Numbered from the stretch's first letter, positions 16,749 to 26,016 are shown. The stretch is 41,135 nt of DNA from Paracoccaceae bacterium (GCA_024742695.1 JANSXY010000030.1:1-41135), one strand, 5' to 3'. Numbers and translations: made by a program. Notes: a model not told the origin generated them from the letters alone.

Positions 16749-17759
16749 ATGGAATTCCTGCAACCGATCAACGACTGGCTGGTGGCCGAATTCGGCCCGC
16801 TCGGCCCGCTCGCCGCGGTCTTCGGCCTTGGCGTGGTGCTGATGGCCGTCGTGCTGCCGACGCTGATGCGCCGGCAGATCGACCCGCTGGCAAAGCTCAA
16901 GCAGCCGCGCGGTGAACAGTCCAACAGCGCGATGCGCAAGCAGCCCGGCGGGCCGGGACAGAAGAAGGGGTTGCGCCACGACGCGGCCGGCGCCGACAAG
17001 CTGGAACGCTTCGCGCATTTCCTCGAACCCAAGACCGAAGAGGAAATGAGCTCGGCCAGGCTGAAGATGCTGCAGGCCGGCTATCGCAGCCGCAACGCGG
17101 TGCGCACCTTCCATGCCGTGCAGTTCGCGCTGGGCATCGGCTTTCTCGTCATCGGCGTGGGCTATGCGATCGTGTCGTCGGCGGGCCAGCCGCTCGACAC
17201 CACGAACCTGATCCTGTCGGTGATCATCCCCGGCGCGATCGGCTACTACCTGCCGCGCTACTGGGTCGAACGCCGGCTTCAGACCCGGCAGCAGGAGATC
17301 CAGGACGGGTTTCCCGACGCGCTCGACATGCTGCTGGTTTGCGTCGAGGCCGGCCAGTCGCTCGATCAGGGGATCATCCGGGTCGCGAAGGAGTTGCGCG
17401 CCGGCTTCCCCGCGCTCGCCGAGGAATTCGAGACGATCGCGGCCGAGATCAAGGCCGGCAAGGACAAGCCCACGGTGCTGCGCGGCTTCGCAGAACGGGC
17501 GGGGGTGGCCGACGTGTCGTCCTTCGTCACGGTGATGATCCAGTCGCAGACCTTCGGCACCTCGATCGCCGAGGCGCTGCGCGTCTACGCGGCCGAAATG
17601 CGCGACAAGCGGGTGATGCGGGCCGAGGAAAAGGCCAACAAGCTGCCCACGAAGATGACTCTGGGCACGATGATGTTCACGGTGCCGCCGCTTCTGATCA
17701 TCCTTGTCGGCCCGTCGGTTTACGATATGATGCAGCTGTTCGCACAGGCCATCCGTTGA
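16749..17759 (+). CDS. tadC: Tad pilus inner-membrane platform protein TadC
   Basis: A 336-residue second T2SSF-domain platform protein. It has an N-terminal membrane helix, a charged linker, then the paired helices LGIGFLVIGVGYAIV and LILSVIIPGAIGYYLP, the cytoplasmic domain FPDALDMLLVCVEAGQSLDQG and QSQTFGTSIAEALRVYA, and a C-terminal helix. It pairs with TadB in the pilus base. It lies 4 bases before the first TPR lipoprotein gene. Confidence 0.93.
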   Translation: MEFLQPINDWLVAEFGPLGPLAAVFGLGVVLMAVVLPTLMRRQIDPLAKLKQPRGEQSNSAMRKQPGGPGQKKGLRHDAAGADKLERFAHFLEPKTEEEMSSARLKMLQAGYRSRNAVRTFHAVQFALGIGFLVIGVGYAIVSSAGQPLDTTNLILSVIIPGAIGYYLPRYWVERRLQTRQQEIQDGFPDALDMLLVCVEAGQSLDQGIIRVAKELRAGFPALAEEFETIAAEIKAGKDKPTVLRGFAERAGVADVSSFVTVMIQSQTFGTSIAEALRVYAAEMRDKRVMRAEEKANKLPTKMTLGTMMFTVPPLLIILVGPSVYDMMQLFAQAIR

Positions 17760-17763
17760 CCGC

Positions 17764-18330
17764 ATGATCCAACGCCCGGTGCCGGGCGCTGTCCTGGCCC
17801 TTTTATTGCTGGCCGCCTGCAACCAAGCGGGCGGCCTTGGCGCATCGAATTCGCCCTTCCCGCCCGCCGGACGGCTCGATCCCGGCGAGGCGATCGACGG
17901 GCTGACCGTGGGTCATCGCCTGATGGATGCCGGGCAGTACGAACTGGCGCTCAAGGCGTATCTGCGCGCCGGGGCGGAACGCGGCATGACGGTCGATGTT
18001 CTGTCTGCGATCGGCTCGGCCAATCTCAAGCTCGGGCGGCTGGGCCAGGCCGAGGACATCCTGCGCCGCGCCATCGAGGTCGACGAGCGCTTCGTGCCGG
18101 CCTGGAACAATCTCGGCGTGGTGCTGATGGAACGCGGCCAGTACGGCGAGGCCGGCGAGGTCTTTCGCCGGGCCTATGCCCTCGATGCCGCCCGGTCGGA
18201 AGAGATCCGCCAGAACCTGCGGCTGGCGCTCGCAAAGCGCGACGAAGCCGAGTATGATGGCGAGGAAGCGAGTGAATTGCGTTTGTTCCGGCGCGGTCCG
18301 GGGGAATACCTTCTCCTGACCACGCCCTGA
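17764..18330 (+). CDS. TadD-like tetratricopeptide lipoprotein (1)
   Basis: A 188-residue lipoprotein with lipobox LLLAAC (C19) and TPR-like repeats about residues 50-150 (for example YELALKAYLRAGAERG and LGRLGQAEDILRRAIEVDE). TadD lipoproteins act as pilotins or assembly factors for the Tad secretin. Two such genes lie in tandem here; this shorter one directly follows tadC by 4 bases. The assignment rests on lipobox, TPRs and position. Confidence 0.82.
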   Translation: MIQRPVPGAVLALLLLAACNQAGGLGASNSPFPPAGRLDPGEAIDGLTVGHRLMDAGQYELALKAYLRAGAERGMTVDVLSAIGSANLKLGRLGQAEDILRRAIEVDERFVPAWNNLGVVLMERGQYGEAGEVFRRAYALDAARSEEIRQNLRLALAKRDEAEYDGEEASELRLFRRGPGEYLLLTTP

Positions 18331-18422
18331 GGCCGGCAGCCGCCGGGCAAGAACCGACAAGGCCCGCGCAGAACCGGGCGCATCCCAGGCAGTGACGACC
18401 AGTTCGACAGGCACCAGACCCC

Positions 18423-19286
18423 ATGCGACAGAGATTTCCCCTGCTTTGCCTCCTCGCCGCGACCGGGCTTGTCGCCGGGTGCGAGAACACCGGTGACGAG
18501 GAAGCGCGCCGCACGCTCGAGGCCGTCAACGTCATCGACGAGTCGAACCTCAACGACATCATGCTGACGGTCGCCGACCCGGAGGAGGCGGTGAACTACT
18601 TTCGCAAGGCCACCGCGCAGCAGCCCGACAGGATCGATCTGAAGCGCGGCCTTGCCAAGTCGCTGGTCCGCGCGCAGCGGCCGGCGGAGGCCGCGCCGGT
18701 CTGGGCCCAGGTCGTCGCCTCGCCCGGCGTGACCAATGCCGACCGGGTGGAATATGCCGACGCGCTGATCCGCACCAACGACTGGAAGGGCGCCGAGGCG
18801 GCGCTGGCCGCGACGCCGCCGACCTACGAGACCTACCAGCGCTACCGGCTGGAAGCGATGGTCGCCGACAGCAAGAAGGAATGGTCGAAGGCCGATTCCT
18901 ATTACGAGACGGCGGCGGGGCTGACGACGCGGCCCTCGGGTGTGCTCAACAACTGGGGGTTCTCGAAGCTCAGCCGGGGCGACGCGGCGGGCGCGGAACG
19001 GCTGTTCACGGAATCCCTGCGCTTCGATCCCGCGTCGTTCACGACCAAGAACAACCTCGTTCTCGCCCGGTCGGCGCAGCGCAAGTACGATCTGCCCGTG
19101 GTCTCGATGACCCAGACGGAACGCGCGATGCTGTACTACACGGCCGGCCTGGCGGCGGTGAAGCAGGGCGACCTGACGATCGGGCGCGGGCTTTTGCAAG
19201 AGGCGCTCGACACGCATCCGCAGTATTTCGAGGAAGCCGCGCGCGCGATCGCCGCGCTCGATTCCGCCCCGTCGACCGGCGGCTGA
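18423..19286 (+). CDS. TadD-like tetratricopeptide lipoprotein (2)
   Basis: A 287-residue lipoprotein with lipobox LVAGC (C20) and several TPR-like helical pairs (AVNYFRKATAQQPDRIDLK, GDAAGAERLFTESLRFDPAS, GDLTIGRGLLQEALDTHP). It is more typical in length of TadD than its upstream neighbour, so it may be the true TadD. It probably localises or stabilises the secretin at the outer membrane. A 92-base gap precedes it, and the prepilin peptidase follows after 7 bases. The ATG has only a weak ribosome site. Confidence 0.85.
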   Translation: MRQRFPLLCLLAATGLVAGCENTGDEEARRTLEAVNVIDESNLNDIMLTVADPEEAVNYFRKATAQQPDRIDLKRGLAKSLVRAQRPAEAAPVWAQVVASPGVTNADRVEYADALIRTNDWKGAEAALAATPPTYETYQRYRLEAMVADSKKEWSKADSYYETAAGLTTRPSGVLNNWGFSKLSRGDAAGAERLFTESLRFDPASFTTKNNLVLARSAQRKYDLPVVSMTQTERAMLYYTAGLAAVKQGDLTIGRGLLQEALDTHPQYFEEAARAIAALDSAPSTGG

Positions 19287-19293
19287 TCCGGCC

Positions 19294-19785
19294 ATGTCCC
19301 CGGTTCTGTCGCAGGCCAACCTCGCCTTCCTGCCCGTCGCGCTGCCGATCTGCTTCTACATCGTCTGGACCGACCTGAAGTTCATGCGGATCCCGAACAT
19401 CGCGGTGCTGGCGCTGTTCGCCGGTTTCGTTCTGATCGGCCCGTTCGTCCTTGACCTCGGCGACTATGCCTGGCGGTTCGCCCATGTCGCCGTGGTGCTG
19501 ACGATCGGCTTCGTCCTGAACCTCATCGGCGGGTTCGGCGCGGGCGACGCGAAGTTCGCCGCCGCGATGGCGGCTTTCGTGCCGCTGTCGGATGCGACCT
19601 TCGTGATCTACCTGTTCGCCGGGTTGCTTCTTGCGGCCTGGGCGACGCATCGGCTGGCCCGGCGGGTGCCGGCGATCCGCCGCGCCACGCCGGACTGGAT
19701 TTCATGGGACCGCCGCGATTTCCCGATGGGCATCGCGCTGGGCCCGACCCTGGCGATCTACCTTGCGATCCCCGCCTTCCTTTAA
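19294..19785 (+). CDS. cpaA: Prepilin peptidase CpaA/TadV
   Basis: A 163-residue inner-membrane aspartyl protease that removes pilin leaders. The two catalytic aspartates are D27 in WTDLKFMRIPN and D85 in GFGAGDAKF (GxGD motif). It has about four hydrophobic helices and lacks the N-terminal methylation domain of PilD, as normal for TadV. It should cleave the pilins at 8832 and 9268. Its TAA overlaps the stop of the convergent gene in a TTAA palindrome. Confidence 0.92.
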   Translation: MSPVLSQANLAFLPVALPICFYIVWTDLKFMRIPNIAVLALFAGFVLIGPFVLDLGDYAWRFAHVAVVLTIGFVLNLIGGFGAGDAKFAAAMAAFVPLSDATFVIYLFAGLLLAAWATHRLARRVPAIRRATPDWISWDRRDFPMGIALGPTLAIYLAIPAFL

Positions 19786-21401
19786 GGCTCCGGCCGGTAG
19801 AGGGCATAGAGCGGCGTGTCGCGGACCTGTGTCAGCGCGACACCCTCGGCGACCAGCGCCTTGGCGACCCGGTCGCGCACGTCCGTCGACATCGGGCAAT
19901 GCGGAACCAGCACGTAGTCGGCATTTCCGATCCCAGGCAGGCCGTCGTAGTGCCACGGCGCGCCACCCTTGAGCGGCCGGAAATCGCCAAACAGCCAGAA
20001 CCCCGACAGAAGGTCCGCCCCGAAGACCGCCGAACCGGCATATCCCGCCGCCTCGAGGTCGCGCGCGATGACCGTGAAGACCGCGGTATAGCCGGCCTCG
20101 CTGCTGCAGTCCTCGACGGGCGCGCCGGCCAGCATCACCGGTTCATCGGTCTCGACCTGCGCGGCGAAGGCCTCCAGCCCGGTGCCCGGCCCGTCGCCCG
20201 GCACCCGGATGTAGCGCCGCCAGTAGCGTTCCTTGTCGCCCAGCACGTCGGCGAGAGCCGGGTTTCCGGTGACCAGTGGCACCATGTCCTCGGTGTCGCG
20301 GGACAGGTGATGCAGCGGGCTCGAGACGACGTTGATCGCCGATGGCGCGCCATTCGCCAGCGCCACCACCGCGACCAGCGTCAGGGCCTGACGCAGGTTC
20401 CAGCCCCGCCGGTTCACCACCTCCGGCCCCGGTCGGAGCGCCAGCACCACGAAGGCGAGGAGGTAGATCCACTGCGGATCGTTGCCCCAGTTCTGCCAGG
20501 TGACGTAGACGAAGCCCGGCAGCAGGACGAGAAGGATCAGCCCGGCGGTCTTCGCCGCGGTCTGACGCAACAGAACCACCGCCGCGCTGAGCGCCAGCGA
20601 CGCCGTCAGATGCTCGGGCCCCGAGACCACCAGATCGATGCTATCCCCCGGCATCGCCCGGAACTCCGACCCCGCCACGGTCAGCAGGTCGCCGGCATAG
20701 GCCAGCCAGAAGGCCGGGCCGGCAAGGATCGTCACCACGACAGCCACCGCCAGACCGGCCATCACGGCCGCCCGGATCGCGCGCCCGTCGCGCGCGATCA
20801 GCAGCGCCAGCGCCACGGGCGGAAGGAAGGCGATGAAATAGGTCATCTTGGTCAAGGCCATCCCGGCCAGCGCCAGCCCGACGATCGCCCCGTCCAGCGC
20901 CGGCCGCGCCGGGCCGCGCGGCGGCAGCAGCACGAGCGGCAGCGCGATATAGGCCAGCGCCCAGGCCCAGCGGTTGTAGTGCATCGAGATCGACACCACG
21001 CGCGCCGCGTCGCCATGGATCACCGCCAGGACCAGCGCGAGCACGTAAAGCCCGTAAAGATAGCCCCAGGCGCCCGGAATCCGGCTTGCCGCGACCCGGA
21101 TCACCGCCGGCAACAGCGCCAGCGCCACGGCGACCTGCGCCAGCAGGATCGCCTGCCCCGCGGTCGATCCCGCCGCGACGAAGGCCGAGATCGGCGCGAT
21201 CGCCAGCACCCCGATCGGCGTCATGAAATCCAGATGCGGCCATTCCCCCGCCGCCATCCGCATGATCATGTCCAGAAGGTGCAGCGTATCGCCTTCATGC
21301 ATGTCGATGAAGAAGCCGCCCTTGGCGACAAGCGCACCCGCCCAGGCCGCTAGGCCAAGCCCCAGCACCAGCGTCAGGCGCAGCCAGCGCAAATCCGTCA
21401 T
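19782..21401 (-). CDS. Multi-pass membrane protein, possible GT-C glycosyltransferase
   Basis: A 539-residue protein with about ten or eleven membrane helices and a C-terminal soluble domain of roughly 150 residues (from about residue 385). The first external loop holds an acidic motif (FIDMHEGDTLHLLD) followed by GEWPHLDFMTPIG, resembling the acidic loop and DF-PP signature of GT-C polyprenyl-phosphate sugar transferases. That is the reason for the tentative call; no stronger motif is seen. The ATG at 21401 begins a typical first helix; the frame stays open far upstream but reads as non-coding there. It stands alone between tad and the AAA ATPase. An undescribed membrane family is equally possible. 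Confidence 0.6.
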   Translation of the reverse strand: MTDLRWLRLTLVLGLGLAAWAGALVAKGGFFIDMHEGDTLHLLDMIMRMAAGEWPHLDFMTPIGVLAIAPISAFVAAGSTAGQAILLAQVAVALALLPAVIRVAASRIPGAWGYLYGLYVLALVLAVIHGDAARVVSISMHYNRWAWALAYIALPLVLLPPRGPARPALDGAIVGLALAGMALTKMTYFIAFLPPVALALLIARDGRAIRAAVMAGLAVAVVVTILAGPAFWLAYAGDLLTVAGSEFRAMPGDSIDLVVSGPEHLTASLALSAAVVLLRQTAAKTAGLILLVLLPGFVYVTWQNWGNDPQWIYLLAFVVLALRPGPEVVNRRGWNLRQALTLVAVVALANGAPSAINVVSSPLHHLSRDTEDMVPLVTGNPALADVLGDKERYWRRYIRVPGDGPGTGLEAFAAQVETDEPVMLAGAPVEDCSSEAGYTAVFTVIARDLEAAGYAGSAVFGADLLSGFWLFGDFRPLKGGAPWHYDGLPGIGNADYVLVPHCPMSTDVRDRVAKALVAEGVALTQVRDTPLYALYRPEP

Positions 21402-21554
21402 TCGTCCAATCCCGTCCCCGAACGGTTCATCATTTGGCCATATTGCCCGGTCACGGTTGTATCGACACGTCTGCCGGATTGGCCCTCGGGTGAAACGATC
21501 GCACGGATTCGGTGGATTTAGTGCAAAGACGACGCAGAACCGGGGAATTCTGAC

Positions 21555-22886
21555 ATGACGATGCATGCCGCCGACGCGATCGAGCAGATCACCGCCGTGC
21601 AACCGCCGCCGCCGCCCAGAACGCTGGCCGAAACCGGGCTGTCGCCGGTGATGATGCGCGACATCCTTCTCAAGACGATGTTCCGCATGAACCTCGAACA
21701 GGCCTCGGAAATCGCGCGGATGATCTGCCTGCCGATTCCGCTGACGCAGGAACTGATCGACCTGTGCCGCAGCCAGAAACTGGTGGAGGCGACCGGCACG
21801 CTGCACGCGACCTCGGGCAACGAGATGGGCTATCAGCTGGCCGACGCCGGCAAGGCGCGGGCGCTGGATGCGCTCAGCCAGTCGGAATACTACGGCGCGA
21901 TGCCGATCCCGCTGGCCGACTATGCCGAACAGGTCAAGCGCCAGTCGATCCGCAACATCAAGATGTCCCGGACGCAGCTGATGTCGGCGATGGGCCACCT
22001 GATCCTGCCCGACAGCCTGATCGACCATCTCGGCCCGGCGGTCGGCTCGGGCCGGTCGATCCTGATGTACGGCCCGCCCGGCAACGGCAAGTCCTCGATC
22101 TCGAACGGCATCCGCGACGCGCTGGGCGACCGGATCTACGTGCCGCGCGCGGTCGAGTATTCCGGCCAGGTGATCACCGTCTACGACCCGATCGTGCATA
22201 CCGCCGTGTCCTCGGGCGAGGACAACCCGCTCAGCCTGCGCCGCGCCTCCAACCGCTACGACGGGCGCTACGTGCATTGCGAAAGACCGACGGTGATCAC
22301 CGGGGGCGAGTTGTCGCTCGACATGCTGGACCTGACCTACAACCCGACGGCCCGCACCTACACGGCGCCGTTGCAGATGAAATCGACCGGCGGCGTGTTC
22401 ATCGTCGATGACCTCGGCCGACAGGCCGAGCCGCCGCAGAAACTGATCAACCGGTGGATCGTGCCGCTGGAGGAATCGAAGGATATCCTCGCCCTGCAAT
22501 CGGGCGAGAAATTCGAGGTGCCGTTCGACACGCTGGTGATCTTCTCCACCAACTTCCACCCCAACGAGATCTTCGACAAGGCGGCGCTGCGGCGGATCTT
22601 CTTCAAGATCAAGATCGACGGCCCCTGCCAGGAGGACTTCCTGAAGATCTTCGCACTGGTCGCGAAGAAGAAGGGCATGCCGCTCGACGAGGACTCGCTG
22701 CTGCACCTGCTGAAGGCGAAGTATCCGACCATCGACAATATCTATGCCAACTACCAGCCGGTGTTCCTGATCGACCAGATGATGGCGATCTGCGAATTCG
22801 AGGGGCTGCCCTACCAGATGACGCCGGACCTGATCGACCGCGCCTGGGCCAACATGTTCGTGCGCGACGAAAAGATCACGCACTGA
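21555..22886 (+). CDS. AAA-family ATPase of unknown function
   Basis: A 443-residue protein. The N-terminal ~150 residues include a proline run (QPPPPPRTL) and a helical region that may be a winged-helix-like module. The ATPase domain has Walker A GPPGNGKSS (K179), Walker B VFIVDDLGRQ and a sensor-1-like VIFSTNFHPNEI. After it comes a small helical C-terminal domain. No protease, helicase or DNA-binding motif is evident. It lies just after the Tad block and before the DNA-repair pair, divergent from the membrane gene at 19782, with 42 bases to the next gene. A link to pilus function or to repair is only inference. Confidence 0.75.
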   Translation: MTMHAADAIEQITAVQPPPPPRTLAETGLSPVMMRDILLKTMFRMNLEQASEIARMICLPIPLTQELIDLCRSQKLVEATGTLHATSGNEMGYQLADAGKARALDALSQSEYYGAMPIPLADYAEQVKRQSIRNIKMSRTQLMSAMGHLILPDSLIDHLGPAVGSGRSILMYGPPGNGKSSISNGIRDALGDRIYVPRAVEYSGQVITVYDPIVHTAVSSGEDNPLSLRRASNRYDGRYVHCERPTVITGGELSLDMLDLTYNPTARTYTAPLQMKSTGGVFIVDDLGRQAEPPQKLINRWIVPLEESKDILALQSGEKFEVPFDTLVIFSTNFHPNEIFDKAALRRIFFKIKIDGPCQEDFLKIFALVAKKKGMPLDEDSLLHLLKAKYPTIDNIYANYQPVFLIDQMMAICEFEGLPYQMTPDLIDRAWANMFVRDEKITH

Positions 22887-22928
22887 CGGCCCTGTTCGTC
22901 CGCCTGCGGCCGGCCTAGATTGGCGGGC

Positions 22929-25352
22929 ATGGCCGCCGCAGCCCTGCCCGCCCCGTTCGACGCCTGGTTCGCCGCCCGCGGCTGGGCGCCGCATCCGCAT
23001 CAACTGGCGCTGCTGGACCGGTCCGCCGCACCGGCCAGCCTGCTGGTCGCGCCGACCGGCGGGGGCAAGACACTTGCCGGATTCCTGCCAAGCCTAATCG
23101 AGATTGCCGAAAAACCGCAATCCGGCTTGCACACCCTGTACATTTCGCCATTGAAGGCACTGGCCGCCGACATCCGCCGCAACCTCACCCGCCCGGTCGA
23201 GGAGATGGCCCTGCCGATCCGGATCGAGGATCGGTCGGGTGACACCGGGGCGGGGCAGAAACGCCGGCAGCGGGCCGATCCGCCGCAGATCCTGCTGACC
23301 ACGCCCGAAAGCCTCGCCCTGCTTCTGAGCTATCCCGACGCGCCGCGGATCTTCGCGGGATTGACCCGCGTGATCGTCGACGAGGTGCATGCCCTGGCCG
23401 AGTCGAAACGCGGCGACCAGCTGATGCTGTGCCTCGCCCGGCTCGACCGGCTGTGCCCCGGCCTGCGGCGTGTCGGCCTGTCGGCCACGGTGGAAGACCC
23501 CGGCGCGATCGCCCGGTTCCTCGCCCCGGCGCGCGGCGCGGCCGATATCCTTTTCGCCGATCCCGGCCCGGACCCGGATATCGCGATGCTGGAAACCGAT
23601 CAGCCGCCGCCCTGGGCCGGTGGCGGCGGGCGCCACGCGATCCCGGCGATCCTCGACCAGGTGCGCCGGCATCGCACAACGCTGATCTTCCACAACACCC
23701 GCGCCCAGGCCGAGCTGTTCTTCCGCGACCTGTGGCTGGCCAATGACGAGGGCCTGCCGATCGGCATCCATCACGGCAGCCTCGCGCGCGAACAGCGCAG
23801 GAAGGTCGAGGCCGCGATGGCCGAGGGCAGCCTGCGCGCGGTGGTCTGCACCGGTTCTCTCGATCTCGGGATCGACTGGGGCGACGTGGATCTGGTGATC
23901 CAGGTCGGCGCGCCGAAGAACGTCAAGCGGCTGGTGCAGCGGATCGGGCGCGCGAACCACCGCTACAACGCGCCGTCGAAGGCGCTGCTGGTGCCCGCGA
24001 ACCGCTTCGAGGTGATCGAATGCCGCGCCGCGCTGGAGGCCGTGCGCGCCCGCGACCTCGACGGCGAACCGCGCGGGCCGGGGCCCCGTGACGTGCTGTG
24101 CCAGCAGATACTGATCGCCGCCTGCGCCGGCCCCTTCGCCGCCGACGATCTCTTTGCCGAAGTCACGCAGGCCGGCCCCTATGCCGCCCTGGCCCGGCCC
24201 GAGTTCGACGCCTGCCTCGATTTCGTGGCCACCGGCGGCTACGCGCTCAGGGCCTACGACCGCTGGCAGCGCCTGATGCAGCGCGACGGGCTGTGGCAGC
24301 TGCGCGACCCGCGCGCGGCGCAGCGCATCCGCATGAACCTTGGCACGATCGTCGACAGCGAGCTGGTGAAGGTGCGGATGCGCGGCCGCGGCGGTGCGCC
24401 GCTGGGCGAGATCGAGGAAGCCTTCGCGGCAACGCTCACCGCCGGCGATACCTTCCTGATCGGCGGCGAGGTGGTGCGCTACGAGGGCCTGCGCGAGATG
24501 ACAGTCGAGGTCAGCCGCGACCGGGGCCGCCAGCCGAAGATCGCGGTCTTTTCCGGCACCAAGTTCGCCACCTCCACGCAGTTGTCCGACCGCATTCTCG
24601 GGATGTTCGGCCAGCCCGATTGGCCCGGCCTGCCCCGCCACACGCGCGACTGGCTGGCCACCCAGCGCCGGGTCAGCCGGCTGCCCGAGCCGGGCCGGCT
24701 GCTGGTGGAAAGCTTCCCGCACGACGGGCGCGAACACCTCTGCGCCTACGGGTTCGCCGGCCGCAACGCGATGCAGACGCTGGGGCTTTTGCTGACCCGC
24801 CGGATGGAGGAAGAGGGGCTTGCGCCGCTGGGCTTCGTGTCGACCGACTACGCCGTGCTGATCTGGGGGCTGGAGAGGGTGACCGGCGCGACCGCCCTGT
24901 TCGATCCGGCCCGCCTGCGCGAGGGGTTCGAAACCTGGCTGGCCGGGAACGCGGTGATGAAGCGCACCTTCCGCTCCACCGCGCAGATCGCCGGCCTGAT
25001 CGAACGCAACCTGCCGGGCCTGCGCAAGACCGGCCGCCAGGCGACCTTCTCGACCGATATCCTGTACGACACGCTGGCGCGGCACGATCCCGGCCACCTG
25101 CTGTTGCGGATCACGCGCGAAGAGGCGATGCGCGGGCTGGTCGATTTCGGCCGGATCGAGGCGATGCTGGCCCGCACCGCCGGCCGGATCGACGCGGTGC
25201 GGCTGGACCGGGTGACGCCCCTGGCCGCGCCGCTCTTGCTGGAGGCCGGGCGCATCCCCGTCGAGGGGCAGGGCCGCGAACGGCTTGCGGCGGCGGAAGC
25301 CGCCCGGCTGATGGCCGAAGCCGGGCTTGCGGAGTCGGGCGGCAACGCCTAA
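22929..25352 (+). CDS. Ligase-associated DEXH-box helicase (Lhr-like)
   Basis: An 807-residue superfamily 2 helicase of the Lhr type. Motif I is APTGGGKT, motif II DEVH (VIVDEVHALAESKRGDQ), motif III LSATVEDP, and motif VI QRIGRANHRYN. The long C-terminal part (from about residue 400) carries the Lhr winged-helix and C-terminal domains. This is the bacterial 'ligase-associated DNA damage response' helicase, normally found with an ATP-dependent ligase, an exonuclease and PdeM. Here only PdeM follows (10 bases); no ligase or exonuclease gene lies in the window. The ATG at 22929 is preferred over a TTG at 22920. Confidence 0.9.
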   Translation: MAAAALPAPFDAWFAARGWAPHPHQLALLDRSAAPASLLVAPTGGGKTLAGFLPSLIEIAEKPQSGLHTLYISPLKALAADIRRNLTRPVEEMALPIRIEDRSGDTGAGQKRRQRADPPQILLTTPESLALLLSYPDAPRIFAGLTRVIVDEVHALAESKRGDQLMLCLARLDRLCPGLRRVGLSATVEDPGAIARFLAPARGAADILFADPGPDPDIAMLETDQPPPWAGGGGRHAIPAILDQVRRHRTTLIFHNTRAQAELFFRDLWLANDEGLPIGIHHGSLAREQRRKVEAAMAEGSLRAVVCTGSLDLGIDWGDVDLVIQVGAPKNVKRLVQRIGRANHRYNAPSKALLVPANRFEVIECRAALEAVRARDLDGEPRGPGPRDVLCQQILIAACAGPFAADDLFAEVTQAGPYAALARPEFDACLDFVATGGYALRAYDRWQRLMQRDGLWQLRDPRAAQRIRMNLGTIVDSELVKVRMRGRGGAPLGEIEEAFAATLTAGDTFLIGGEVVRYEGLREMTVEVSRDRGRQPKIAVFSGTKFATSTQLSDRILGMFGQPDWPGLPRHTRDWLATQRRVSRLPEPGRLLVESFPHDGREHLCAYGFAGRNAMQTLGLLLTRRMEEEGLAPLGFVSTDYAVLIWGLERVTGATALFDPARLREGFETWLAGNAVMKRTFRSTAQIAGLIERNLPGLRKTGRQATFSTDILYDTLARHDPGHLLLRITREEAMRGLVDFGRIEAMLARTAGRIDAVRLDRVTPLAAPLLLEAGRIPVEGQGRERLAAAEAARLMAEAGLAESGGNA

Positions 25353-25362
25353 TTCGCGGCGC

Positions 25363-26013
25363 ATGTCCAGCCACCCGCTGACCTTGCACGGTATCCCGCT
25401 GACTGCCCGGGCCTCGGGTGCGTTGTGGTGGCCCGACCGGCGCACGCTCGTCGTATCCGACCTGCATCTGGGCAAGTCCGAACGGCTGGCCCGCCGCGGC
25501 GGCCCGCTCTTGCCGCCCTACGACAGCGTCGAGACGCTGATGCGGCTCGACGCGGAACTCGCCGCGCTCGATCCCGCGACGGTGATATGCCTGGGCGACA
25601 GTTTCGACGATCTCGCCGCCGCCGCCCTGCCGGAGACCGAAACGCTGTGGCTGTCACGGCTGATGGCCGGGCGGCGCTGGATCTGGATCGCGGGCAACCA
25701 CGATCCCGGCCCCGTCGAGATCGGCGGCAGCCATGTCGCCGAACTGGCGGTGGACGGGCTGCATTTCCGTCACGAGGCGCGGCCCGGCGCCCAGGCGGAG
25801 ATTTCCGGCCATTTCCATCCCAAGGCCCGGCTGGGCGGCCGGTCGCGGCCCTGCTTTCTGGCCGATGCCGCGCGGATCGTCATGCCGGCCTTCGGCAGCT
25901 ATACCGGCGGCCTGTCATGCACCGCGCCGGCCTTGCGCGCGATCATGGCCGAGGATGCGCTGGCGATCGTCACCGGCGGCACCGCGCTGGCCGTGCCGCT
26001 ACGGGCGCTGTAG
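25363..26013 (+). CDS. pdeM: Ligase-associated DNA-damage endonuclease PdeM (calcineurin-like phosphoesterase)
   Basis: A 216-residue metallophosphoesterase with all metal-binding blocks: SDLHLGK, GDSFDD, GNHD and GHFHP. Its length and its place directly after the Lhr-like helicase match PdeM, the nuclease of the ligase-associated repair set. It is likely co-transcribed with the helicase. It converges on the LytTR gene with a 3-base gap. Confidence 0.88.
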   Translation: MSSHPLTLHGIPLTARASGALWWPDRRTLVVSDLHLGKSERLARRGGPLLPPYDSVETLMRLDAELAALDPATVICLGDSFDDLAAAALPETETLWLSRLMAGRRWIWIAGNHDPGPVEIGGSHVAELAVDGLHFRHEARPGAQAEISGHFHPKARLGGRSRPCFLADAARIVMPAFGSYTGGLSCTAPALRAIMAEDALAIVTGGTALAVPLRAL

Positions 26014-26016
26014 CCG

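Noticed and set aside
14159-17032. Long reverse-strand frame opposite cpaF, tadB and tadC
   Set aside because: All three forward genes have complete motifs and tight operon spacing; the reverse translation is histidine/aspartate/arginine-rich shadow sequence.
19782-19785. Overlapping stops of cpaA and the convergent gene in TTAA, and the TGACGCGTCA palindrome joining the stops at 27372-27381, as regulatory palindromes
   Set aside because: Both are explained by convergent stop codons placed back to back; no further repeat supports a regulatory role.
21402-23003. Extension of the reverse-strand membrane protein frame upstream through the AAA ATPase gene
   Set aside because: The recognisable first helix starts at the ATG at 21401; the upstream part is the antisense of a convincing ATPase gene.
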